The notes under the pieces: generated by a model | Told to the model about the DNA's origin: nothing | Database searches by the model: none | What the model saw: the letters and a program-made list of their open reading frames with translations, nothing else | Shown here: positions 51,101 to 61,307 of the stretch, in pieces | Layout: each line of letters begins with the position of its first letter | How positions within the stretch are numbered: position 1 is the first letter of the stretch | Position numbers and translations under genes: made by a program | Assembly (NCBI GenBank): GCA_951394045.1 | Contig: OX595986.1 | Location: 4,679,534 to 4,743,533 of the forward strand | DNA: 64,000 nt | From: Nitzschia sp. DOCU1 | Taxonomy: Eukaryota > Bacillariophyta > Bacillariophyceae > Bacillariales > Bacillariaceae | Direction of reading: 5' to 3'

Positions 51101-53933
51101 ATTGAGCTTGATGACAAGTCCAAAGTTAGCGCGCTCAAGCCTGTGGAGGTCGCATCTGCGGCTGCGAAGGTTCGACAACTCCTCTCAGGAAGCGAAGGGA
51201 AAACCAATTCAGCGGCGTTTGATGGCTTTATGATGTCCAAGCTCAATCCTTTGGCATCGGATATCGTCAAAGCATGCCTACCAGACGGCCTGGCTGTTCC
51301 ATTTCCAACCAACGTAAGTGCAAGCGGTGCTGTGTAAGGTTTGGGCCTTACCATAATTATCTCATCTAACTTGGTTTTGATATCTTAGACTTTTGGGATC
51401 ATGGTTACAACTGGGGCGAAAGGGTCTATTGTGAATCAGTCGCAGGTTTCTTGCGCCCTCGGCCAACAGGCATTGGAAGGACGACGGGTACCCAGGATGA
51501 GCAGTGGTCGAACTCTACCTTCCTTTGCTCCGTTCGATGTGAACCCTAGAGCAGATGGTTTTGTCATGGATCGTTTTCTGACTGGAATCCGACCGCAAGA
51601 ATACTATTTTCATTGCATGGCAGGTAGGGAGGGATTGGTCGACACCGCAGTCAAGACGTCTCGGTCTGGCTATCTCCAACGATGTCTGATTAAGCATTTG
51701 GAAGAACTGAAGGTGTGCTATGACTACACTGTGAGAAATGGCGAAGGTGGTGTCGTACAGTTTTTGTATGGTGAAGATGGCCTTGATCCGACAAAGGCAT
51801 CCTACTTGGACTGTTCCGAGAATTCTTTTGTTTTCATGGCCAGCAACATCCAATCGCTCGGCCAAGGTCAAGTCGCACTCCCTGGGGCGACAATCGAAGT
51901 AGCTGCGGCCGATGCCAAGCGAGAAGTTGAACTACAGAATGCTATTGCCGAGTCACATGCGATTCGCGAAGGTGATTATGTAAAAGCTCGTCGCCTCCGT
52001 GTGGGAAGCAAGTGGTTACGAGGCGCGCTCTGCGAGGGTTGGTTTGGTGCACAAGTCGTGAAAGTGGACAAGAAAGGTAGAGGCTTCGATTTGAAGTATC
52101 TTGACGATGGCCACATTGAAAGGAGTGTCCCACGAGAGGTGAACTTTGGTAGAAACTCCTCAGAGTGCAGTGTGTGCGAACTGATCAAGCCTTCAGTAGC
52201 AGATCCAATTCTTTCGTCATCTCGGGCATCGCACCGACTTGGAACCAGCGGGGCTTGTGTTTCCGAACGACTTGCCCATGCCGCCAACGCTGCTCTAGAA
52301 AAGAGTTCGAAATTGCAGGGAGTTTTGAAACAATGCAATATTTCTGGTACCAAGTTTGGTTCTCTAGTGGCAGCCAAATACGGTGCCGCACTGTGCGCAC
52401 CAGGCGAAGCGGTTGGGAGTATTGCAGCTCAGTCGGTGGGGGAGCCGTCGACTCAGATGACGCTCAATACGTTCCATCTAGGTAAGCTATTTTCTCTCGC
52501 TTCGACGTACTCTGGAGTAGGCCCCGAGAAACATGTCGGCTCACCGTTTTCATTTGTTCTTAGCTGGAGCGGGCGCCAATGTGACACTTGGTATCCCTCG
52601 ACTTCGCGAAATCATTATGACCGCATCTCGTGAGCTCAAGACCCCCACCATGTCCGTTCCTCTCAACAGCGACGTCAGCGCCAGTGAGGCCACAAAACTG
52701 ACGAGGATATTCACCAAATTATCCCTCAACGAGCTCATTGCCGGCAGTCGTGGTGTTCTAGTACGCGAGACTTTGATGCAGAGTGATAGTGGCCTCTGGC
52801 AACGTGCGTATTACGTCACGCTCAAGTTTCATCCTGCAGAGCGTATCCAGACTGCCTTTGGCCTTAGTCTGGACGACATTGGACGCGTAGTTGCAAAAAA
52901 CTTTGTACCAGCCCTATCTGCGCAAATGAAATTGGAACTTCGCAGATCCGCGACAGAGGGCGAGGCAATAGTCTCCGTCGAAGGAGGAACGTCCTCAGAA
53001 CTGGTTAGTGGTGCTGCTGCGGAAGGCGCAAATAAAGACGGCAGCGGCGATAACGATATGTTGGACGGGGACGACGACGATAACGACGATAATGATGAGG
53101 ACATGGCGGGACCCGAAGATGGAGCCAGAGCCAACCGTTCACAAGAGATGTCCTATGGCGCCAAAGAGGCCGATGACGGCGACGACGAAGAAGAAAACGA
53201 GTTTCAGGATGATGTTTCTGATCAAGGTGATGCAAGCGACAAGGACGGTGATTTAGGCACGCCGTCAAACAACAACAAAAACAAGTCCGACGCAGCAACG
53301 CCCTCTTTTGCCGTTAAAAGCGATGATTGGGGTGTCAAAATTGACGAGCGCGAAAACGCAATCTACCTACCGCCGTTGCGTGTCGACCCTTCCGCACGGC
53401 CATTGTTAATGGTCGGCCTCGTTGAAACAGCTGCTGCAAAAACTCTTGTGCGTTCCAAGAAAAATATCGATCAAGCCTTTGTCAATGACGAAGAAGGGCG
53501 AGGGCGTTGCCTCCAGTTGTCTGGAATCAATTTTTCGGAGATTTGGCAGCTCGAACGAGTGAATCACGACAAACTCTTGTCGAACGATATTTGGGCGATA
53601 TGCTGCGCCTATGGGGTTGAAGCCGCGAGAAAAACAATCGTGGAGCAGATTCGTGGCGTCTTTGGAGTCTATGGTATTGAAGTGGATCCGAGGCATTTGA
53701 GTCTGATTGCCGACTACATGACATTTAGCGGCGGCTACACTCCTATGAATCGTACTGGAATGCGTGAAATGAGTTCACCGTTTTTGCAAATGAGTTTCGA
53801 GACTACGGCCCAGTTTTTGACTCAAGCTGCGTTGACTACCTCAAGTGATGCCTTGCAGAGCCCGAGTTCCAACATTGTTGTCGGCCGACCCGTTCAGCAT
53901 GGAACAGGTTCATTCTCGCTACTAGCAAAGTAG
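48146..53933 (+). CDS. RPA1: DNA-directed RNA polymerase I largest subunit
   Basis: Seven exons: 48146-48204, 48279-49875, 50087-50174, 50242-50963, 51035-51313, 51389-52481 and 52564-53933, giving 1735 residues; all introns are GT-AG. It is close to yeast A190 and human RPA194 in length. Seen in order: the N-terminal zinc region (CATCALRYLDCPGHFGH…CFHCHKL); GKRVNFACRSVISPDP; NRQPTLHKPGIMAH across an exon junction; the Mg-binding NADFDGD at 587-593; the bridge and funnel region; [28 protein letters not shown]; and a jaw with an acidic insert (about 1441-1509) where yeast A190 has its DNA-mimicking loop. There is no heptad CTD, which excludes Pol II. Role: catalytic half of the rRNA-transcribing enzyme in the nucleolus. 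Unusual: about residues 1104-1169 form an extra Tudor-like segment (see findings). The 211-bp second intron is the longest. Confidence 0.95.
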
Positions 53934-54202
53934 CAAACTTTGATAAAATTGCTGGTAGAGACTAGTAGCTATGCTATACATCTTCGCAGCTTTACGTGTA
54001 TCAGTATAGCTTCGTCTCCAGACCCACGAGTTACCCCATGTCCGTTCGGGTATCGAGCGCGAAGGGCCGTGTTACGCAACTCGATCCATACGAATCCATA
54101 CGAATCATAGTCAGAACGTGATTATGGCCGCTTCTTCTATGCGAACGTTGATCACGCCCAACTAGAAGCTACTTGTAGTTTGCAGATTCTTGAACAGCGT
54201 CC

Positions 54203-55119
54203 CTAGCCCAGTTTGGCAAGTTGATTCAAAAAGCTGGCTGCCGCTTGCGTCATATCATGCCTCTCCTTGGCTTTCTTGCAGACTTTTTTGTGACGATCCT
54301 TCCAGTCTTGGACTTGACATTCCCTCGAGCAATACACGGCTAGCTTGCACTGCATACATTGCTGAAACTGTGTCTCCAATCTTCCGTCTTGAAACAATTT
54401 CGTGCTGTACACAAGGCATATCCGAATCGACTTTTTTTCTTGGTGTCCGGGCCGAATGCGGCGTTGCTAAACTTATATCAGCTAAGAACTGGGGCTGGGA
54501 CGCCAGACTCCATTTCGTTTCGTAGAATTTGGATCAAATCCGAGCCAGAAACGCAAATCAACCGCTTGGACATGTCGCCTCTAAGTTCTCTGAAGATGAG
54601 AAACTCGTGGTATTCCGATTTTGCTGCGTATTCTGCGATTTCCTCGAGTTCGGCGGGGCTCCATCCAAAGGCTGGCTTGCGCTTATCAAAGGGAGCTTTG
54701 TTGAATCCTCCGGCTGTGATTTCGAACTGGCTTATTCCTTCATATTCATCACCCCTGTCCAATCCTTCCCGACGCCGGGCAATGGACGGCCAGATGCAAC
54801 GTGGGAGCTTTTCCAGGAGGTCGTCATCGTCATCCGCCCGTTTTTCTAGTTCCGTCATGGTCTCGGGAAAGTCATAGTAATGTCTTCCAAATTCATGATA
54901 GTCTTCTTGCTTCTTGAGAAAAGATAGTGAAATGAGAATATGCTCTAATGTCGTTGCAATGACCATCTTCTCTGCGCCAAGTTTTTGTGTATCCCTTTCG
55001 CGCCAAGTTTTTGTGTAAAAGGCAGTCATTGGCATCTGTCCTTCGTCCGCACATACGGCCAAACCCACACGTTTCGATGATGTCACACATACTTTCAGAT
55101 TGGCCCAATTCGCATTCAT
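54203..55119 (-). pseudogene. MYND zinc-finger protein gene, interrupted
   Basis: The first part (55119-54478) encodes 213 residues with no family I know, ending at an in-frame TGA. Reading past it gives sequence including CTARNCFKTED (54394-54411 hold the Cys pair), which looks like the first zinc pair of a MYND finger. The remaining zinc ligands are in another frame: QCMQCKLAVYCSRECQ…WKDRHKKVC, down to 54203. So one stop and one frameshift separate the parts. The candidate intron at the stop (GTTCTTAGC…TTTAG) would be only 23 bp, too short for the introns seen here. Known: MYND fingers bind proline-rich peptides and are common in protist genomes. Either a young pseudogene or sequence errors. 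A 26-bp tandem duplication lies in the N-terminal part. Confidence 0.6.
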
Positions 55120-55513
55120 TTTGCAGATCCACTACACTCTCTAACTACCGAAAGATCATGGGAAGGACAACAACTACAGCACACCTACTACCCTCACTCT
55201 TTTGGCATTGGATACTACATACTCGTCCTGTTTTGTTGGCAATCTTATTTCTGAACTCGTCATTCGTAGAAGTCGTCCATGACTTTGGACGATCCGATCG
55301 AACTAATCCGAAGGGAGTTAGTCAGGTTAGTCATCGATTGTACCTTTTCGTCCTGTCTGTCGTCCGCTCTGGACTCGCCGCGCCGCTTTCTCGGCCGCGA
55401 AAGCAGAGAGCGAACCGGTGACCATGGCACTGGCCCCTAATAATACCCAGTTTCAGCGAGTATACTCTTACAAAAGCAACAACAAAAGCACAAACATCCT
55501 CAAGTGCGCAAGA
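55120..55513. promoter_or_regulatory. Divergent interval, MYND and Aven-like genes
   Basis: About 390 bp between divergent starts, with no supportable gene. An in-frame ATG at 55418 precedes the chosen start at 55514. Confidence 0.35.
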
Positions 55514-57036
55514 ATGGGCCGCTCTCAAGTGTTATACAATCGCACAAAAGGTCGTTTTCGAAATCGTCATGCCGCTGCTGGTGGCCGGGGAGGCGATGCT
55601 GCTGCCTCTGCCTCTGCTGCGAGCGGGGGACGAGGCCTTAAGCACAAGAGTACACAAGTACAAGAACCGTCAGAAGCAGCACTGCCACCGCCCCAACCCG
55701 TTGCTGCTACGACAAAATCCAGTGGTCGAAGACCCAAGATTGATGAAAGCATTCTACTAGCCGATCCCCCCACGAATTACTCGTATTATGCTGCTGCTTC
55801 TACCACTACGCCCAGCAGTAAACGAATCGAAGAAGAATGCACTTTGTTTGCACAACAAGGAGGAGCCATGATTGATATTGCTAGCATGGCGGCAACTTTA
55901 ACGTCGTCCATGTCGCTGTCTCAACGACTCCGAATTCCGTCACATGTCGCACATCAACTATTGCATCCTCAGGACATGCTGGACGATTCTCATAACAAAC
56001 GTCCACCGATTATTCAGGATGACGAAATGAGCTTTTCTGTGGCAAATACTCGATTACGTGTGGGAGTAGATGGACAAGTGGAAGTTCGTCCCAAGCCAGG
56101 TCACTTCAATCCATTGTTAGAGGATGATGACAGTGCCAATGACGACTCGGAAATTGCAGCACAAGATGCCCCGCCTCAGACGGCAAGGACTCCCTTGTCC
56201 AAGCCGGCCACTCCATTAAAAGCACAACCGCCACTAGAAGAAGAGGAGTACGACGTCAAGGGAGACGTTGCAGGTGGCATTTTGGGAATTCGGGGAGCCA
56301 GTTCTTCGAATTATGATGACGACGACGACGACGAATTTGACGACCAGGTTCCAGATCGATATCTCGTCATGATGGATTCCAACGATGATGACGACGAGTC
56401 ATCGTCATTACCAATATCCTCAATGACTGGCAGCAATACCAATCATACCAATGCGTCATTGTCTTTGCCGCCACAACCAGGCATGTCCTTATCAGGCTTC
56501 ATGGGAACAACCACAAACGTGACGAAACGAACGCTGGCAGTTGACACATCCGCTCAATTACTACAGGCTGCAATGGCAATTGCACCACCATCTGCTCCGA
56601 CACCCAAACATGCCAATAGTCGACCATTGGCAGTCAACCATAATATTGATCACAATGAGGATGCCGCGTATCTCGAAGATTGGTTGGATGATGCCATGCA
56701 ATCCAAAAGCAATGATGCTCCAGCCGAAGCAGCAGCAGCTGTGCCGTCTGTCTATCAAATTCGTGTCACTGACGATATGATTGAATATGACGATGACGAT
56801 GATCTTCCAAGTCAGGAGGAACAGGATGTGTTTAGTCTTACCAACGGGAGGGGAGGAATTATTGCATTAAAGCAACAAGGCAGTGGTGACACTTCGAGCA
56901 ATAGTACCGTTAGCTCATTGACGGTATCCAAGACGGGAAAACGAACCATGATGATGAACAAAAAAGGACGAGGTCAGCTTTCTTCTTCCGCCAATAAGAA
57001 CGACAAAATGGCAACGGGGGCTCATGGATCTCAGCC

Positions 57037-57078
<42 letters not shown>

Positions 57079-57421
57079 TAGTGGTGGTGCGATTCCATAC
57101 TCGGCTCAAGCGACGGCTGTACATGACATTATGGACGACGTTCGATTGTTTAGTGTTTTGGGGGGTATTTCTAGCAGTGGGAGTAGCGGGGGAGCCAGCA
57201 GTACCATGGATAGTCGGGGAAAGGAATACGACGATGATGGATCGGCACAACCCGCCCCTAGTGCTCGACGTGGAGGTGCTGGACCGCACGACCGCCGCGA
57301 TCACCACCCAAACCCATATGCTACAAAGAAGACAACGACGACGACAAGGCCTACGGCATCCAATACTACTACAAAGGGGGGAGAAGATTTGGATGCATGG
57401 TTGGACAGTGTCATTTCTTAA
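55514..57421 (+). CDS. Low-complexity protein with Aven-like C-terminal motif
   Basis: 635 residues from the ATG at 55514, chosen because MGRSQVLYNRTKGRFRNRH opens a basic, Gly-Arg-rich N-terminus; the ATG at 55418 would add 32 residues. A continuous single exon. Most of it is Ser/Asp/Pro-rich and predicted disordered, with Asp runs (DDDDDEFDDQ) and a polyglutamine run encoded by CAA repeats near 57037-57077. Two conserved-looking short motifs are seen: EDAAYLEDWLDDAMQ near 56660-56704 and GGEDLDAWLDSVIS at the very end. The latter resembles the LEDWLDSMI end of the animal cell-death regulator Aven, whose N-terminus is also RGG-rich. That resemblance is from memory and short, so the assignment is tentative. 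An alternative is a conserved stramenopile disordered protein. Confidence 0.5.
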
Positions 57422-59591
57422 AACCATGGCGGGGGCGTAGGTTTGGACATGAAAATGATGGGTGTGGATCTCAGTCAAGAAAACCAGCAAACGCTCGCTG
57501 GATGGGGCAATCGGGCTGCAGTTGTTTGCCGCCCCCGGCGCAGTTCTCTACAATAACCGACGGATGAGTTCCATTCACCACCCGCCGACGAAAGGGAATG
57601 CCAAGCTCGAGGAGTCTCTTTTGAAGACGACGCTCGTCCTTTCAGGCCTGGAGTACTGAACCCCCCGCATCGATTTGTCGCCGGGGACTTTGTGGATTGC
57701 TTCTAGTACGTGCTAGTAGACACTCTACGGAGCTACTAGATCGACTTCTTGTGGCAACCGTTTCAAAGTGCCATGGCACGATACTACAGATACTAGCTAC
57801 TGTATCACATTAGAAGCGTGGACTTGGAAGATAAGTCAGAGCAAGAACACCAGCTTCGAAGCAGGAGTTGTAGGAAACATGGAGCGAGAGTCGCGCTACC
57901 ACTCCATCCCTACTAGTAGAAGAAGGTGAATGGGACGAGTCGTACAGCTCTACTATTACAGGACTGCTACTACGTACTTATCTACTCTAGTTGTTGCGAG
58001 ATCACGGGGAGTAGTAGATACTGGTGGTAGCAATAGTATCGTCGGCGGGCAAGATACTAGTAGTAGGTCCATAGTTGGTGCACTACAACAAGAGATTCTA
58101 GCAAAACACTTGTCTTGTGGTCCATTCATTGAAGTAAAGTGCAAGAAGTACTATATAGGTACGTGTAGTCGTCCAGCAGTAGAGCTTTCTTATCTGCTGT
58201 TCGAGCTCACTACTAGAGTAGTAGCTCTATACTAGTTGAGGCTGAATCTAGTGGCACTAGTGTGACTGTTAGCTATAGCGCGCACTTGTCGCTGCTTTAA
58301 TAGTAGCAGTGTAGACTACTAGCAGTAATCGCTGTAATGAGGAGTATTATCCTCAAGTTAGCAAGAACTCATTCTACCTGGTACGATACAATGATATCGT
58401 GCCTCCTGACCACGTCTGCCAAGTAGTAGCAACATTGCGGGTAAATCAGAACTAGGTAGATATCGACTCCTACTACTACCGGTAGTAGAGAGGGCCGCTT
58501 CGATCGTAGTCAACAGGGTAAGTGCTAATTAGGTAGATGAAGCTCCCGTTCACACATTCTGCCCTTTCCGCTTTCATGCTGGCTTTTGACTGCATTGACG
58601 GGGCTATTTTCATGAAAGAACTCATCTCCACCCGCATCATCCATAATGACTCCTTGTACCTGGTAACTTGATCGAGGATGCAAAAAGAACAACATTGCTG
58701 TGGAGGCCTATTCTGCTTCAGAAATCGGAACAGAACTTGAATCAAATACCTAAGCTCCCCAGCATCATCTTCGCCTTTTTGATTTAATGATCTATTCGTA
58801 GTAACTATCAGCTTGGAACGGCATTTTATGTCTATGCGGAACTGAGTTCTATCGTCGAAGAATCGATTGGCATTATCAATTGCAGATTCAATTAAGGTAG
58901 CACGATCGAGAGTCACAAACCGTACAACAAGTGGAACGCCAAAGAAAGCAGATAGGAGAGTGATATATGCCATAACTCATTGATAACTTTATGGTTGTTC
59001 AATACGACTGCCAAGGTCGGCCCATGCAGTTGGAACTTTGAATGGACGAACGCACAAATTCCCGATGAAATTGACGAAGTAATGTTTCACGATGAAAATT
59101 CAATTTTAATGAAATTCCTGGAAGGAGGGCTTATGAGAAATTGGGTGCCGCCATGTTCTCGACGACGAGGCATGCGGATTCCACTTATCGACTTTGCGGA
59201 TGATGCTGGCCGGAAATGTCCCACTTCTCCTTATGTGCAATTCCCTTACGATCGTTTGGTACTGTACAATGCAGTGCTTGCGTGTGCTCTCACAGTTGAA
59301 GTAGAAAAGGGATGCGCTAACAAGACCATCTCATCCTCAAGCGAAAAGATCTCTACAATCCACATCACTCAAGCTTGGAACTGGCGCCGCAGGTAATACT
59401 GCAAGTTCTCCCCATCAGAAGAGTGCAATTTTCTACTGTATGCGCCGAGCAACTCGAAAGAAGGAAACAAGATCATCCTTTCGATTTGGCCATACAGAAG
59501 ATACCAGCGACTCTGCTCATATTTTTGCAAGAAAGGAAGCAGAAAGTTGTCCTATCCGCATTACTCTCTTGGAAAGATAATTCTTGACAAA
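57422..59591. other. Gene-free interval with a CTAG-rich island
   Basis: About 2.2 kb without a gene I can support. From about 57690 to 58480 the sequence is crowded with CTAGTA, TACTAG and TAGTAG words on both strands (for example CTACTAGTAG at 57910, GATACTAGTAGTAGG near 58050, CACTACTAGAGTAGTAG near 58209). From 58480 to 59590 there are medium open frames on both strands (58476-58973 minus, 58980-59396 plus), 6 bp apart and divergent. They have no recognisable domains. The last 200 bp should hold the HSF promoter. Confidence 0.45.
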
Positions 59592-60657
59592 ATGACACAA
59601 GGTTCAGAATCCCGCAGCGCCCCCAAGGCACGAAAGATGCTGGTCGATAGGAGTGACTCCACTCTTCCCTTTCCTTTCAAGTTGCACCATCTCCTAGAAG
59701 AGGCCGAGGATTGTTGCACTGACCACATCATCTCGTGGCTTCCGAGCGGCGAGGCCTTTAAGATTCACGACCCTGAAGCCTTTGCCGATACTGTTATGAC
59801 GAAGTATTTCAAGCAAACGAAGCTGAAGAGCTTTACAAGGCAACTGGTACGTACCGCGAAGTATGATGTTCATCATTAATTATACCCAGCAACGACTTAC
59901 TCATTTTCCTCTTTTGCAGTACATTTATGGCTTCACCAAGATCTCCAAAGGACCCAATCTAGGTGGCTTCTTCCATCCTGAGTTTCGAAGAGACGATCAG
60001 AAAGCATGCCTCACCCTTTCTCGAAGGGATGGCAAGGAGGACAGACGAGTCAAGAAGAACAGACCCAAAATGCTAGAGGACCTTCAAAGAAGTTTGGCCA
60101 AAAGTAAGCCGACTTCTGGCATCTGCTCCAAGTCGCCGGATCTCCCTGCTTCTTTGCCCAGCATCCGCAACATGAGGTTACCCCAGTCCCTGCTATCTAC
60201 TTTCCCCACATCGTTGCCCCTGGGAAACAATGGACCTAGTATGGAAGGTGCACCCCGGCCAAAGAAGGCAGCACTTACTCTCTTTGACCAAACGTTTGGT
60301 GATGATCTAGATATGGACGATATCTTTGGAAGCCCATCACTCGGTCCTATCTCTTCCTTGGAAACAAGGGCTCTCCCCGGTCCCCCGGGCTCATTGCGCC
60401 TGGACTTTTCGAAACAGCCGCTTCCACGGCCGGCGTTTCCACAATGGAACGAGGAGCCTAAGAACGTTGAATTGCCTTGGAAAGCACCTCAACAGGTCAC
60501 CAGTGCTCCCATGGATCCGTTCGGGGTAGAACCTCGCTCGATCGAGGAAATGGTTTCTTACGGCTTCGCGGATGAAGGACTCCATGGGTTAGCATCGCAC
60601 TCCTTTATGGGGCACGAACACATGGCTGAAAGTTTCCTTCAGCCCATGGAGATTTAG
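59592..60657 (+). CDS. Heat-shock-factor family transcription factor
   Basis: Two exons: 59592-59846 and 59920-60657 (73-bp GT-AG intron, phase 0), giving 330 residues. The HSF DNA-binding domain spans about residues 25-110: LPFPFKLHHLLEEAE, ISWLPSGEAFKIHDPEAF, TKYFKQTKLKSFTRQL, then YIYGFTKISKGPNLGGFFHPEFRRD. The order matches the winged-helix HSF fold. The usual Asn after RQL in the recognition helix (RQLN) is Tyr here, exactly at the splice junction. The rest is Pro/Leu/Gly-rich. No heptad-repeat oligomerisation region is obvious, so trimerisation is uncertain. Known: diatom genomes carry many HSF genes, most not stress-characterised. The last 15 or so codons lie in the first copy of a downstream tandem repeat. 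Confidence 0.8.
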
Positions 60658-61270
60658 TCGTATTCACTTGATTGGGCGACTGGCTTTTCAAATTCATGTT
60701 GTACACATTAATTCCAACTGTATGAGTAAATAATACACTGTTGCACATATCCACTATGTTTGTCATCTCACTCCGAAGTAGGTCACTAACGCATGGCTGC
60801 AAGTCTCCTTCAGCCCATTTTAAATCTAGTCGTAAGCAGTTCCTTTGGCGGCTAGCTACACGCCAAATTCATGTTGCTATACTTCCATTGACACTGCAAG
60901 AGTAAATTACATATTTGCACAATTATCGACTATGTTTGTCATCGCTCTCTTTTACCAGGTATGGGTCATGAACACATCTCCTTCAGCCCATTTTGATCTA
61001 GCCGCATGCAGTTGTTTGGGCGACTAGCTTTCAAATTCATGTTGTGCACATTAATTCCAACCATTGTTGCACAGTTATCGATTATGTTGGTCATCGCTCT
61101 CTTTTACCGGGTATAGGTCACGAACACATCTGCTTCAACCCATTTTGATCTAGTCGCATTCGGTTGTTTGGGCGAATAGCTTTCAAATTCATGTTGTGCA
61201 CATTAATTCCAACTGTATGATGAGTACAAAACGCTGTTGCAGAATTATCCACTATGTGTTTCGTCTAGTC
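60608..61270 (+). repeat. Four tandem copies of the HSF gene end and 3' flank
   Basis: The anchor word CCTTCAGCCC, or CTTCAACCC in the last copy, recurs near 60636, 60807, 60980 and 61131, so the periods are about 171, 173 and 151 bp. Each copy continues with a GATCTAGTCG-like word, GGGCGACTAGCTTTCAAATTCATGTTG, ATTAATTCCAAC, TTATCGACTATG and GTCATCGCTCTC, with small deletions. The first copy includes the HSF stop codon. The repeats end just before the CRAL-TRIO gene. Confidence 0.9.
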
Positions 61271-61307
61271 TCATACTGAGTATGTTGATATAGGTTCTAT
61301 CTTAGCT

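Noticed and set aside
54478..54480. Selenocysteine reading of the in-frame TGA in the MYND gene
   Set aside because: A second break (frameshift) lies close by, MYND proteins are not known selenoproteins, and I cannot see a convincing SECIS element.
58476..59396. Two divergent open frames of 165 and 138 codons as genes
   Set aside because: No domain, signal or repeat is recognisable; competing frames overlap; the region is close to a low-complexity island.
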